64,000 nucleotides of DNA from Schizochytrium sp. TIO01 (lineage: Eukaryota; Sar; Bigyra; Thraustochytrida; Thraustochytriidae). A model generated the notes under the pieces. The model was not told the DNA's origin. It made no database searches and saw only the letters and a program-made list of their open reading frames with translations. Below, in pieces: positions 1-10,649 of this stretch. Both the position numbers and the translations under genes were made by a program. The stretch lies in the NCBI GenBank assembly GCA_004764695.1, contig SMSO01000035.1:3477040-3541039 (forward strand), given 5' to 3'. Within the stretch, counting starts at the first letter, position 1. Each line of letters begins with the position of its first letter.

Positions 1-346
1 TTGTTCTGCTGAGACCAGGATATATGAGGCTTGCAATGGTCAAGAGGCTGTCACAATGGCTACTGAACTTGGCAGTGCCATCTCTGTAATTCTTATGGAC
101 CGCCACATGCCTGTAATGGATGGCATTGAGGCTACGCGCCATATTCGCGAATTCAATCAAAGCGTGCTAATCATCGCTGTCACGGGAAATGCTGATGATG
201 AAACACATTCGCGATTTCGCTCAGCAGGTTGTGACGTGGTGTGGCATAAGGGCTCATCTGTAGCTTCTCTCTTTAGTCTCATTCGTAAAGTGCGGCATGC
301 CAAGACAAACGGAGATACTTTGCCGCGGGAGATTCCTGCTCACTAA
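1..346 (+). CDS. C-terminal receiver (REC) domain of a two-component or hybrid histidine kinase protein (5' partial)
   Basis: The reading frame is open from base 2 and runs off the left edge, so only about the last 114 residues are visible. They form most of a CheY-like receiver domain. The segment ILMDRHMPVMDG carries the phospho-accepting Asp (codon 98-100). It is followed by GIEATRHIRE, then the hydrophobic strand IIAVTGNA with the usual Thr, and finally WHKG with the conserved Lys. Most receivers have Lys-Pro here; this one has Lys-Gly. The protein ends about 30 residues after that Lys, so the receiver is C-terminal, the usual arrangement in eukaryotic hybrid histidine kinases. The kinase part lies outside the window, so hybrid kinase versus stand-alone regulator cannot be decided. 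The ATG at 56 is internal to the fold and is not the start. Confidence 0.85.
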   Translation, partial: CSAETRIYEACNGQEAVTMATELGSAISVILMDRHMPVMDGIEATRHIREFNQSVLIIAVTGNADDETHSRFRSAGCDVVWHKGSSVASLFSLIRKVRHAKTNGDTLPREIPAH

Positions 347-1236
347 GCGTACATATTGTTTTTGAAAACAAAGTAAAATCAAAGGCGAACGATATCCAAT
401 GCAACCAACAAGCTATTTACAAATCCTCTCTTAGATGTACTGTTAGGACCAGTGAGCGCAGCTGGCGCCTTTTGGGGAATGTGCTAACGTGCTATACTGC
501 TCTTGACGCCGAAGACAAAACGAAAGCTTTGCTTGGATGTACCTACATCCTGTTTCCCTACACTATGAACTTATGCCCATTTACCTTATGGTATGACCTT
601 GTCTCGCCAGCTTACATGAGGATCCACCTCCTCGTTTTTACGTACAAGTATTGATTGATGCACCAACTATCATTTGTATAGCTGGTATTCTCTTTTGCTG
701 GCGTTTACTCTTTATTATATAGAACTTTACTTCCTTGGTTTTGACTATTCAAACATGGTGCACTTTTGCTCGTTAAACTTCGAGCACTACCCCTCCTGCA
801 CCAAAGATCAATAATTAAATCAAAATTACATTAACTAACGAAATAACAAGGAATTCTTTGTGTCTTATAATTAGTTTTTTTTTCAATAATTTAGTTTTGG
901 AAGCCCAGTGTAGTCTCGGATTGATTTCACTTCATTCGTATCGTGGATTGCCCTTTAACATATAGCCATATCGTATTGGAGCTTCGCTTGTGAAATCAAA
1001 TAGAAAAAGGCAACTTTACCTTCCAAAGTTTACAAGACATAATAGAAGTCTTTCTTCTGATGGAACAGAGATAAAAGTTCATAAACTAGCACCAGTCTTC
1101 ACTATTTAGCCCTGACCCGCAACAAGAGCTGGGGCAAAAAGAAGAAGAAGAAAATCAAACATTTAAAGAGACGACTTGTGTTTGAAAAGTATTTTGATTA
1201 TTATTTCCATGAAGATAGAACAGATGGTTTTCATTT
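347..1236. other. Intergenic region between the receiver gene and the BUB2-like gene
   Basis: About 890 bases of AT-rich sequence lie between the 3' ends of two convergent genes. The only open frames are short (60 codons or fewer) with no recognisable protein signature. I see no RNA gene or sizeable repeat. It presumably holds the 3' UTRs and polyadenylation signals of both neighbours. Confidence 0.6.
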
Positions 1237-2226
1237 TTACACTGCACTTGCGTGCATACGTAACCTTCTAACTAGATCTGGATCTAATTTAAAAAGGAAT
1301 GGAAAGGCCACGGCAATAAGACGAGTTGCATCCATCTGTGGAAAATCCCGCCCACTCACATACTGCTTAGCCATTTCGTTAGTCTCATCCATGAGCTCAT
1401 ATCGTAGCAGCATCATCTGCGAAGCGTAAAAGATAATGTTCAAATGTACACCTGCTGCAAAGTAGATATCCCAAAGATGGAGAATACTGTCAAGTGGTGG
1501 ACAACACGCACTCAATGTCATAATTGGGGCAAACGCATAAACTTGCGTCCTGGCTCGCATATTGTCAATCAAATAATCCGCTAGCTGAGGATCCAAAGCA
1601 CGCAGACATTCCTCAAACAACGCACATCCTTCTGATACACCGTCAAGATTTTTGCTCATATACGCTGGAATCAGCTTAGTAACAAGAGCATCGAAACAGA
1701 AAAAGGCATCGAGTTCTGGCATGACATAAAGCAGAACACCGCAAATCACGTTCATACCTTGAACATAGGTGAACTGATCTTGAGTGTACGAATGTACAAA
1801 CGCATTGAGTACCCTGACAATACGTGCTTCCGGAACCACATCCTCGAAAGCTTTGCAGTTTTTAAAGGTGCGAAAGGTATCATTTCTAATTTTGCCACCA
1901 AGCTTTGGGTGCTCTCCTCGACGAACTAAGTCCATGTAGCGTTTGGAATCAAGATGTCTAACCCCTAACAGTAATTTCCACGCGCGTGCTCTTTGAGACA
2001 GATGTTGGTCAGCATCATCCTCCTCTCCTTGAAATCGCTGTGTAGAGTCCGACATCGAAGATGATGCTGGCTTGGCCAACAACGAAGCCTGAGACGACGC
2101 ATTATCATCCTCCGGAACCCCATAGACTACCAAGAATCGTCTAAGCTCTTGCAAACTCGCAGCTGCGTCCTCCTCGTTCGCAGCGGTCTCTGCATCCGAG
2201 AGTATTTTCTCCAGGCGGTCTCCCAT
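1237..2226 (-). CDS. BUB2: BUB2/Cdc16-like TBC-domain GTPase-activating protein
   Basis: The protein has about 329 residues and is built almost entirely of a TBC (Rab-GAP) domain after an acidic, Ser-rich N-terminal 80 residues. The catalytic arginine finger is in IRNDTFRTF (R near 119) and the glutamine finger is in YVQGM (Q near 156), so it looks catalytically competent. Several stretches are characteristic of the Bub2 (budding yeast)/Cdc16 (fission yeast) subfamily: RVLNAFVHSY, YVQGMNVICGVLLYVMPE, LIPAYM followed by GVSEGCALFEECL, and LSACCPPLDSILHLWD followed by GVHLNII. In yeasts this GAP restrains a Tem1/Spg1-type GTPase at the spindle pole to delay mitotic exit or septation; that role here is inferred. 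The frame is open ten codons further upstream, but the first ATG is at 2226, so that start is used. An upstream non-coding or short coding exon cannot be excluded. Confidence 0.85.
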   Translation of the reverse strand: MGDRLEKILSDAETAANEEDAAASLQELRRFLVVYGVPEDDNASSQASLLAKPASSSMSDSTQRFQGEEDDADQHLSQRARAWKLLLGVRHLDSKRYMDLVRRGEHPKLGGKIRNDTFRTFKNCKAFEDVVPEARIVRVLNAFVHSYTQDQFTYVQGMNVICGVLLYVMPELDAFFCFDALVTKLIPAYMSKNLDGVSEGCALFEECLRALDPQLADYLIDNMRARTQVYAFAPIMTLSACCPPLDSILHLWDIYFAAGVHLNIIFYASQMMLLRYELMDETNEMAKQYVSGRDFPQMDATRLIAVAFPFLFKLDPDLVRRLRMHASAV

Positions 2227-5200
2227 AGCGCCCAATCGAGATAATTTAATATACACTTCTATTGCATGAAACCTCGTCCACGCGAGTGATTGGTTTGTGT
2301 ACTGATGTATTCGACCGAGCTTTACAGAAAGGTGTTGTTTCTGATGGTGAGGAAAGAGCCCGTTGCCCCAGTTCTCAATTCTACCAAGAGCTTAGAGTCT
2401 AACTTCAATCAAGAATCCAACTATGCAGGTTATAACCGATGTCTAATCGGGGCGTAAGAGTCTTTGAAGCAAAACAAGCTTAACTAGGATACTCCCTTCC
2501 CCAAGGTGTTTCTGCTTTGCCTGCCGCTGCCGCTCTGGATCCGTACGAGTAGTTCACTGCAAGTCAAGCCGCCATGAACCCCCGAAGGCCTCTCAGTCGC
2601 GCACGGCGACGGAAGAGGAAAGCGGTCGTGTGAACAGAGGAACGAGCAGGCGTTTCCCCTCTGGTCCTGCGGCGCCGCCGCCGAGGACGTAGCTGGCGAG
2701 AGTCGCGGGAATGAAGCGAGTTTTCCGCAAGAAGTTATTTATGTAACTTCTTGCACAGACAAAATGATGGCAAATAATGTGAATTTTCTTAAGAGAATGC
2801 AGAACTCGGACTTAATGAACAAATGAATAATCGAATGAGTGAACGATCAGTGGGTGCTCTCGTTCCGACATGCACCCCAGCTTGGTCTATTTGGAGACCT
2901 GCACGAATCGACCATCGATAATTCGCAGCTCGCCATCATGTCTGGACAGAATAGACGAGAAATGATTTCGCTGTCCTCAGGCGGACAGTTTCACGAAACG
3001 TTGGCTCTTCTTGTTAAAGGTAACGCTTTGGCAATGGCCGTCTACTGGGCACTAGGCCTGCCTAGTATCCGCCTACTTGTTCTAGCTCTCCTCTCCAACA
3101 TCAAGCAGCAAAGCAAACTACAAAGAGCTACAAAGGAGGCAAGAAATTGTAAGGGCGAGGTAGAGTAGGGCTTTCTCAACTTGAGATATCCGATTCGAGT
3201 TATGGTATCTACAGGCGTAAAGAATGCTGTCACTGGTCCAAGGGCGCAAAACCCAGAGGGGATTTACAGGATAAGTGATGAATGCTTACAAAGTTTGCAA
3301 GAAAAACATCATGATTAAGAGGTCGGCATCCCAAGGGGGCGACGCTGATCAAAGAGTCGATGGTTAGTTCCGGCAATGCCGTTCCCGATGATGGCGAGAA
3401 GCTATTCTTCACGTGCCTTTGAGCTGTTCCACAAAGAAAGCCCTTTTATTCTTGTGAATTACTATGCCTGCAAGAATAGACAATGGTAGCCATAGAGAAA
3501 GACGGAGTGTCAGACTAAATTCGAGCAAGCAGAGTTTGGAAATCCAAGATTCAACCTCCCACTTAAGACATACGAGGGGAAAATACGTGCTTCTCGTGTC
3601 ACAAGGCGATGTCCCATAATGTTGGCTAAAGAAGCGTATAGAAAGAAAGCTTTGACTATTATCTACATGCTTTACTTCCACTTAACACCTCCGCGTCGAC
3701 AACAGGTGTAACAATCTTATATGTTTAAAAGTATACACTAAGTTATACCTCTTGTTCTGCTCGCCCTCTCTCGGAAACCAGGCATCTTCAAACGCACCGT
3801 GCTGCCGTAGGAACAGCAGAAAGAAGACTAGATACAACGAATTTTAAGAAATGATTCTAACTCTTAAAAGGGCATGCATCGAAAGTGCAGCTCCCACAAA
3901 ATGATAAGCAGAATGGAAGCTGTATATTGTGGAGTCAAAAAGGCAATTCTCCACTTTGAATCATCAACTTCGGTAGTACTGCTGCTAACCCTGTGCATAG
4001 AATATCAGTCTTGGGAAAACAAGCTGTCAAGCTGTATCAGAATTCCCCAGCTAACACGCGCCACACCGCCGGATGCATTACTAGCACACACCCCTTTGCG
4101 CTGTCGCTGGCACAGTTAATCACGAGATTAAATTGCAGGTAGGTAGTACTTAACCTACCAGTACTAGATGTTTTTCAATGGTTTCAACGGATATTTCAGT
4201 GGACCGCTAGGTAATTTCTACTTGGTTTAGTAAAGTAGTGGAGTTTTCTTGTTTTCGTCCAATTTCTTTTCATTGTTCATCTTCATTACTTCATATTGCA
4301 GGAAATTGATGCACTGGATACATAGTTGGTGTTGCAGAGAGATGAAGTTGTCAATTTTTTTGAGAGACTATTGTTCCTTACTTGTTCGATGATAGCGTTC
4401 GAAAACTCACAAGGTTCATAAGACCCCCAATTGCTTAGTATGTTTAGTTTAACTCCTCCTTGTATTCACAGAATAGCGCTCGAATAGTTACAACGCGTTT
4501 GTGCAATCAATTATCTGGCGTTTGTCACCTTTACACGGAACAATATAGGATCAGAAGCATGTAACGCTTCTCTGAATTGAATCAGCAAGCTGGTTTTTTT
4601 AAGTGAAGATGGCGTGATTAGGTACAATACTGTTCAGTACTGGGTGCGATAGGCCAGGCTATGGCTTTTAGTGTGGTTCATACTTTCTGTTGTCCGCGCC
4701 GGATTGCTTGAAATGGGGACATGCATGACTGGACTGGACTTTAAAAAAAAAAAATGAACTCTAAATTTTAAATATTTTAATTACTTTTGTATTTGTTCTG
4801 ATCCAGGATGTCATTCCCAGTAAAGGCTGCACATATGCTTCTACCTCTGGGTTGTATAGCGTGTTTGCTGGATTGCTGTGACTAGGCATTGTACACTGAC
4901 TTCATCATAATCAGCGTGGGTGGCAAACAATAAATGGTTGTTTCTTACGAGTCAGTCGTTGTGCTGTACTGCGCTTTGCTGAAAAGCAATTGATGATAAA
5001 ATCTGTGTTTAGGTTTTACAGAAAGGAAACACTTTCTTTCCTCCCTTCTATACAGTGTTATGAAACTTGTCTATGTTTTTTCATGCTTGTTGATTTATCA
5101 AGAAGTCTAAAGGAAAATTTATTTCCGCCAAATAAATAAAAGAATAATTAACCATAGAAAGGAGCGTATATACAACAAACATTTAAGTCAAGACAAGGTG

Positions 5201-5455
5201 CAGAATTTATATACTGAGAGCTTGCAGGCATTCCCCAATTCACAAAGTCGCTAGTTGAGTTGGCGGAGTTTCTCTTGTCAGCCAGCGGCAGGAGCCACAG
5301 GCAGTGGAGAAAAGGCGTGCTACTGCCAGCTTATGTAAACAAGGGCCCACGCAACAAAGGAATTACAACTGCATGCTTACGAACAAGAAATCCAGACCTG
5401 TGCTACGCAAAAGCAAGTAAGACACAGGTGTGAGTCGTAGGGTAGGGGCACAACC
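2227..5455. other. Divergent intergenic region upstream of the BUB2-like and EF-hand/RGS genes
   Basis: About 3.2 kb separates two divergently transcribed genes. A GC-rich patch at about 2520-2720 stands out from AT-rich surroundings and is a plausible promoter or 5' UTR of the BUB2-like gene. The longest open frame (2839-3168, about 109 codons) begins with GTG rather than ATG and matches nothing I recognise. A run of 12 A lies at about 4743-4754. I see no RNA gene or transposon signature. Confidence 0.5.
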
Positions 5456-6721
5456 ATGGGCGGTGGCCTCAGCTCTCCCAGTAAACGATCGACAGCATAC
5501 CATGTGATGGGAGGTAGCCCTCATGGACCGAAGCGGAGCAGCAGCCTTATAGGGCAGCACCGACGTCTTAGCGCGATAGGACGCCTCAACTGGTTTCAAT
5601 CTAAAAAAACAGAGTACTTGCGTGAAAATGGGGATCTTGCTGCTGCAGAGGTTGCACCTATTGAAAAGAGACTTCGCAAGATGGTAAGCAAGTCGCAACA
5701 ATTTGCATCAAAATCAAACTCGTGCAATAGACTCAGCAAAGACCAGTTGCGTTCCTTCTTTTGGGAAAATGGCGTACGCTTTGAACCTATTATCTTTGAA
5801 CGATTATATCAAATGATGGAAGTAGACGAGGAAGGCCATATCACAGTGGATAAATTAGCTCTCACATTCTCCCTTCTCATTCGATCTGGGTCTGTAGCTC
5901 AGGATAACGTTGAGCTCGCCTTTCGTTTGTTTGACTCCAATCAAGATGGAAGCATTGATCAAAGTGAGTTTCAAGAAATGATTATTGCGCTTATCGGCAA
6001 AAGAGTTGCGCATGTCTACGAGATTGATGCGGGCATTCTATATTTTAGACAATTTGTCGAATCTGAGTATGCAAGTGAATTGCTTGACTTTTTGGATGAA
6101 ACAATTAAACATGATGGCAAGGTGTTTAAGTCACCTCTTACTCTTGAGCATGCGGAGTTTCTCTTTAAAACATTTCTCGAAACCAATTCTGATAAACAAG
6201 TCAACGTCTCAGATGATGTTCGCGAGGCTTGTCGAAGCTCGATTGAATATTGTAAATCATCTAACCTCGCTACCCTGACTTCGAATGATCCTTTTTTTAA
6301 AGCTCAAAAAGAAACTATCAAGATGCTTGAACAAGGGCCACTCGTACGATTTAAGACAAAGCTGCGGAGCGAGCGAACAATTGCACCTTTAGGAGACTCT
6401 GTTTGGAAAACGATGGGAATGAAGCCAGATGACCAGATGACTCTTGAATTATTTCGTTTATGGTCATCTTCGAGTCCTGATTTATTCAACTTTCTTGATG
6501 AGCTGCATAAACTTTTGCATATTACAGATGATTCAAGTGAAAATACTGTTGTTATCCTCGAAGATATGCCGGAAGGTGAGGGCAACTCAAACTCAAAGAG
6601 TGTAGCTGCACAGTCGGAGAATGACATGAATACAGAAGCGATGGAGGCAGAGGCAACCGTCACAGCTGATTCCAACAAGGTCATTCACAACAAACATTCA
6701 GACTCTGGTACAGGAGAATAG
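5456..6721 (+). CDS. EF-hand plus RGS-domain protein, putatively N-myristoylated
   Basis: This intronless frame of 421 residues starts at an ATG in a good context (ACAACCATGGG). The N-terminus MGGGLSS has Gly2 and a Ser at position 6, as in N-myristoylation signals, which suggests membrane attachment. Residues about 112-136 form a degenerate EF-hand. Residues 160-171 are a canonical EF-hand loop with D160, N162, D164, S166 and E171. Residues about 194-305 resemble an RGS domain: ILYFRQFVESEYASELLDFL at the start, VNVSDDVREACRSSIE in the middle, and PFFKAQKETIKMLEQ with LVRFKTKL at the end. RGS domains accelerate GTP hydrolysis on G-alpha subunits, so a calcium-responsive G-protein regulator is inferred. 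The acidic, Ser-rich last 60 residues look disordered. The EF-hand call is firm. The RGS call rests on pattern and length only. Confidence 0.8.
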   Translation: MGGGLSSPSKRSTAYHVMGGSPHGPKRSSSLIGQHRRLSAIGRLNWFQSKKTEYLRENGDLAAAEVAPIEKRLRKMVSKSQQFASKSNSCNRLSKDQLRSFFWENGVRFEPIIFERLYQMMEVDEEGHITVDKLALTFSLLIRSGSVAQDNVELAFRLFDSNQDGSIDQSEFQEMIIALIGKRVAHVYEIDAGILYFRQFVESEYASELLDFLDETIKHDGKVFKSPLTLEHAEFLFKTFLETNSDKQVNVSDDVREACRSSIEYCKSSNLATLTSNDPFFKAQKETIKMLEQGPLVRFKTKLRSERTIAPLGDSVWKTMGMKPDDQMTLELFRLWSSSSPDLFNFLDELHKLLHITDDSSENTVVILEDMPEGEGNSNSKSVAAQSENDMNTEAMEAEATVTADSNKVIHNKHSDSGTGE

Positions 6722-7331
6722 AGAATTCCAAGTCTATTGATACTGGTGATGTTGAGCTAAAGTCGGAGCCATGAATATAATCTACCATTTATACTTATGA
6801 GACACATGTAAAATAACTTACTGCTTTTCCTTTGAATCAAAGTGTCATGTAGTATCCATCTTTGGAACTTAATGAAGCCCCAATAATAATTGGCTTCCTT
6901 GCTTGCTTCAATTATAGTTGAAAGAAACCCTGAACACATTTCTACGTCACATCAACAATTGTGCTTGCAATAATGCTTCTAATTTTAAGAAAACTGCATA
7001 AGTTTAAAGACAGAACATCTTCGTAGGACATGAAGCAGACGAATAAATTAAAATGGAAGTATTGAAATGGAAAGTTTCATTATGTTAAGAAGGTGTAATG
7101 AATTTTAGAGAACCCTGCAAGCTCTAGGAAAGGTCATGATGCTTTGCTTTACATTATGCAATTGCCCTAGTAGATTTAGAATTTGTGTGACATCGAAGGA
7201 ATCGTTTAAGAAAATAAAAAGGGGGAAAACAAAACGCCAGTATGGCACGGTAGCTCTCTATATAAGAGTATCTCCCATGCGACCGAGACCACGCGATGTA
7301 TCTCGAGTTTGTTTGGTTTGTTTTCTTGCAA
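6722..7331. other. Convergent 3' intergenic region
   Basis: About 610 bases of AT-rich sequence separate the 3' ends of the EF-hand/RGS gene (+) and the PARP-like/TLDc gene (-). It presumably holds both 3' UTRs. I see no further gene or notable repeat. Confidence 0.6.
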
Positions 7332-10247
7332 TTATGTGGACTCCTCATAATCAATGGCCCAAAGCTCCAAGGCTTCAACAGCAAATGTCTGCTCTCCTGC
7401 AAGCAGCGTCCGTGCTTCCTCACTGCCACGTGGCGCGCCAACACCAAAGCTATGTTCTAGATCGGATGTGCAGACAGTGAAGTTATCACGCAAAACAAGA
7501 TCCCTAGTACCGAACTGCATGACAGATGTGTTTGACTTGCATACAGCAAATGGACGGCGCAACTCCCCGATAGTTTCATCATCCAAGTCACTCAAGTCAT
7601 CAATGTAGTCCTCATCGGGAGGAGGTGGGTGGGCTTCCCGGCCTTGGAAGGGAACCTTGATATCAAGGCTGACAGAAAACAGAAAAGATTTAGCAGTGCC
7701 AAAACTATGACCGTCTCCACGCCAAGGTTCGTCCACAAACCCACCAAAAATACGACCGTTTGCTTTAATGATGAGCATGGTTTTGGTGTCCACCAGGATG
7801 TACTTGGGTTTTCTCGAGCGAGATTCGGTGGCTCCAAGTTCATCTTCGTCTTCATCCTCGTCTGCTTCCGAATATCTTGGGTTCCGTTGTGAAGGCAGAC
7901 GATTAATCAAGGCCTCTACAGAGCGCTCTGGGTCATCCCAGGTAGCATACAAAAGCCTCGTGGCAGGTGGTTCACGACGACGATTAAAAGGTACACTGAG
8001 CAAGAGCGACTGACCTTCAGAGAAGACCTTCGGAACTTTTCGCTTAGGTGGGTCCTTTCTGCGGCGGGCCTTACGACGGCGGCCTTCGCTGTCCTCTTCA
8101 TCATCTTCCTGCTGGCGTTCTTCTTCTTCCTCCTCTTCACCAAGTTTGGCCAGCTCTGCTTCGGTGTCAGGATGTTCCAGCAGTCTAGATTCTTCAAATG
8201 CACGCTCCGCCATGCGAAGGGAATCACGGTCGCTTACAGCGAGTTGGCGCAGTCTCCGAACAGCCTCAGCACGCAATGAATACTGTGCATATTTAGGAGG
8301 GGTTGATTTAGACATAAATGTGAACGAGATTGATTGTGGAGGCGCCGGAGCAGTCGCTACAAGCTGATTTGATGCCACGCCTTCGTCGTCACTCTGTGCA
8401 TCACTTTGAAGTGAAGCTGGGCTGAAGAGCATCGATTTTGCTTGCTCCAAGCTTGGTGTATTGCCCAAGTCCGTTAGTGGAGGTGGCACAGCAGCAGATG
8501 CTTGCGGTGTGGCTGCATTAGACTCGGCCGACTTTTGTTCATAGCTTGTGAGTTCCTGGTTTCCGTTTTCTGCAGGGCTGGTGCTCGTGCTGTTTGTCTC
8601 TGGTGCGGTTTGGGGAGACGCTGCTGCTTGAGGGGATTCAAGGTTGAGTGTCTGCATCAAAGACTGAATCTGCTCTTGCCCACGAGTCATTTGCGAGGGG
8701 CGCCTTGATGCATTCTGGGCTGAGCTTCCATTACCCGGTGTCTCACCAGAAAATTGCTGCTGTAATTGTTGTGGTTGTTGTTGTTGCTGCTGGTGCTGGT
8801 GCTGGAATTGTTGCTGTTGGTAGTAGGGTTGTTGCTGTTGCTGTTGCTGTTGTTGTTGTTGGGGTTGCTGATAGTTCTGAAAAGGGTTTTGATCCTGGTG
8901 CATGGTGTAGTCAGGGGTTGCCCTCGCTGCATGCTGTTGACGTTCGAGAGCGGACCGGCTTTGGATTTGCACTCCTCCAGAGAGTTCAAGATCGGCTGTA
9001 ATACCTTCAAGCACAGTGGCAGTGCGGAGCGAGTTTCTAGCAAGATCTGCCCGAAGCTGTACATGACACTTCCAGCCATTAAGAAAGTCAACTTGTGATG
9101 CGCCTTCGCGCTGGAGGTCGAGGTATGCCTCCATCCACTCCATTTGTTGGAGCTGGCGGCGTAATTCAACCTCTTCTGCAAGAAGACTGCTCATTTTATT
9201 TTGAGTAATGTCCTGTAGACGAAAGAGAGCCTCCTGAAGCATCTTATAAATGCGCTCTTCAACCATCGCTGCATTGCGGTTGACATCACGCAACTTTGCA
9301 TCTACAGCACGAAGCTGCGATTTGATTTCCTCTTGACGGACCGCTAGAATTGGGTCTACTTTAAGGCTTTCGTTGACAGCTGATTCGTATGCATCACCGA
9401 TTCCAATGAGTTTATGCTGCGCGAGTTTGCCGGAAGAATGCGATCCAACCATTTTATCGCGTACGCTTACTGGCACATACAAAATTGGGTCGAAGAAATC
9501 GTGTCTGTCGTAGAGCTTATCGATCGATGCTGGCGTGCGATCATCAATGCGGTTTGCAGCGCCAAAGTCAGTTTCGGAGTTACGTCCATCAGGGTCGATA
9601 AAAAACTGCACAAGATACATTGGCAGGGCCTGTTGTGCGTCCATCACAGTATAATCATGTCTGTATCCGAAGCCTCCGTCAGGAGCGTCTCCAGCACCGT
9701 CGATGCTTGTAGATAATGCTAAATATAGGGAGTCATATCCCTCGGGAACGACAGTTTGTTCACTGGGGTCGTCAACCACAAAAGCTCTTCCTACGCCGAC
9801 TTGACAAAGCAAAAATCGGTGTGCAGTACCTTCATTTGGGTCGAGGTCAAGATCTCCAGTCGTAAACGTCATACCGTCTCCTGAATTCGGCAGTGTAAAT
9901 CCTTTAGAATGCAAGCTTTCGAGCGTGTTAAGCTCATTAAGTCTGCGAGTGCTCAGCCACGCAGGAACGCACTGCATCCCGCGAGTTCTGCGCTCAAACT
10001 GCACAGCTTGGTGCGCATTTCCCAAGTGCCATACGCACACATCTGTCAGTGCAAAGTTGCGAGTGCACATTTGCAAGAGGTATTCCACGCGCTTAAACTC
10101 GTCGCTTTTCTCAGAAAGAGGTGTGGCAGCACTGGCAGGTCCTCTGCTTGCGGCCTGCTGCCGCATGCCTCCGGCTACGCTTCCAGAGCTTAAGCTCATC
10201 GCTCCCGACCTCGAAGGGCCTCGAGCTCCTGCTCCTCGAGCGTCCAT
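7332..10247 (-). CDS. PARP-fold (probably inactive), coiled-coil, poly-Q and TLDc-domain protein
   Basis: The protein has 971 residues from the first ATG (10247); the frame opens slightly further upstream but without an ATG. Residues about 50-218 follow the order of a PARP/ART catalytic domain: VCVWHLGNAHQAVQFERR, HSKGF, GDGMTF, FLLCQVGVGRAFVVDD, EGYDSLYLA and HDYTVMDAQQALPMYLVQFF. The usual His-Tyr-Glu triad looks replaced: the WHG site is AWLSTR, the YFA site is MTFTT, and the Glu site is Asp. I therefore infer a pseudo-enzyme. Residues about 300-380 form a coiled coil, and 458-498 are rich in poly-Gln. An acidic stretch precedes a basic one (about 703-740). Residues about 741-967 form a TLDc domain (LLYATW, RIFGGFVDEPW, FLFSVSL, FGTRDLVL, SFGVG, FAVEALELWAID) with two acidic insertions. 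TLDc proteins act in oxidation resistance and V-ATPase regulation; the role here is unknown. Confidence 0.8.
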   Translation of the reverse strand: MDARGAGARGPSRSGAMSLSSGSVAGGMRQQAASRGPASAATPLSEKSDEFKRVEYLLQMCTRNFALTDVCVWHLGNAHQAVQFERRTRGMQCVPAWLSTRRLNELNTLESLHSKGFTLPNSGDGMTFTTGDLDLDPNEGTAHRFLLCQVGVGRAFVVDDPSEQTVVPEGYDSLYLALSTSIDGAGDAPDGGFGYRHDYTVMDAQQALPMYLVQFFIDPDGRNSETDFGAANRIDDRTPASIDKLYDRHDFFDPILYVPVSVRDKMVGSHSSGKLAQHKLIGIGDAYESAVNESLKVDPILAVRQEEIKSQLRAVDAKLRDVNRNAAMVEERIYKMLQEALFRLQDITQNKMSSLLAEEVELRRQLQQMEWMEAYLDLQREGASQVDFLNGWKCHVQLRADLARNSLRTATVLEGITADLELSGGVQIQSRSALERQQHAARATPDYTMHQDQNPFQNYQQPQQQQQQQQQQQPYYQQQQFQHQHQQQQQQPQQLQQQFSGETPGNGSSAQNASRRPSQMTRGQEQIQSLMQTLNLESPQAAASPQTAPETNSTSTSPAENGNQELTSYEQKSAESNAATPQASAAVPPPLTDLGNTPSLEQAKSMLFSPASLQSDAQSDDEGVASNQLVATAPAPPQSISFTFMSKSTPPKYAQYSLRAEAVRRLRQLAVSDRDSLRMAERAFEESRLLEHPDTEAELAKLGEEEEEEERQQEDDEEDSEGRRRKARRRKDPPKRKVPKVFSEGQSLLLSVPFNRRREPPATRLLYATWDDPERSVEALINRLPSQRNPRYSEADEDEDEDELGATESRSRKPKYILVDTKTMLIIKANGRIFGGFVDEPWRGDGHSFGTAKSFLFSVSLDIKVPFQGREAHPPPPDEDYIDDLSDLDDETIGELRRPFAVCKSNTSVMQFGTRDLVLRDNFTVCTSDLEHSFGVGAPRGSEEARTLLAGEQTFAVEALELWAIDYEEST
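8763..8888 (-). repeat. CAG/CAA tract encoding poly-Gln
   Basis: This interrupted trinucleotide tract lies inside the TLDc gene and encodes Gln-rich sequence with scattered His, Tyr and Pro. CAG and CAA are mixed and the reading frame is kept, consistent with a selected low-complexity linker between the coiled coil and the TLDc domain. Confidence 0.85.
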
Positions 10248-10605
10248 TTTCCAGCTGGCCACTCCAAAGACAGCCACAGAAAGAGCAGAAACCACGCCAA
10301 CAAAGAGCCACGAAGGATGTAAGGATGCGCGTGCACCTGACGAACGAACTTGTGCTCTTTCACCACGTCACCGAAGAGTCAAGAGGCCTCAAGAAGCGCG
10401 AGTCGCAAACAAGGACCGCCGCAGGAAAGAGCGTCTCTCCGCCTGCGTCGTCCTCGCGGACAGCGCAGCGCAAAGTCCACGCCAAACGTGCTCTGCTGCA
10501 AGTGAGCTTTGCTTTACTTTGCGTTGCTGTGCTGTGCTGTGCTTTTGTTGTTGTTGTTGTTGTTTCTACTTTCATGTAAAATTCTAACTAGAAAAGAGAA
10601 GGGAC

Positions 10606-10649
<44 letters not shown>

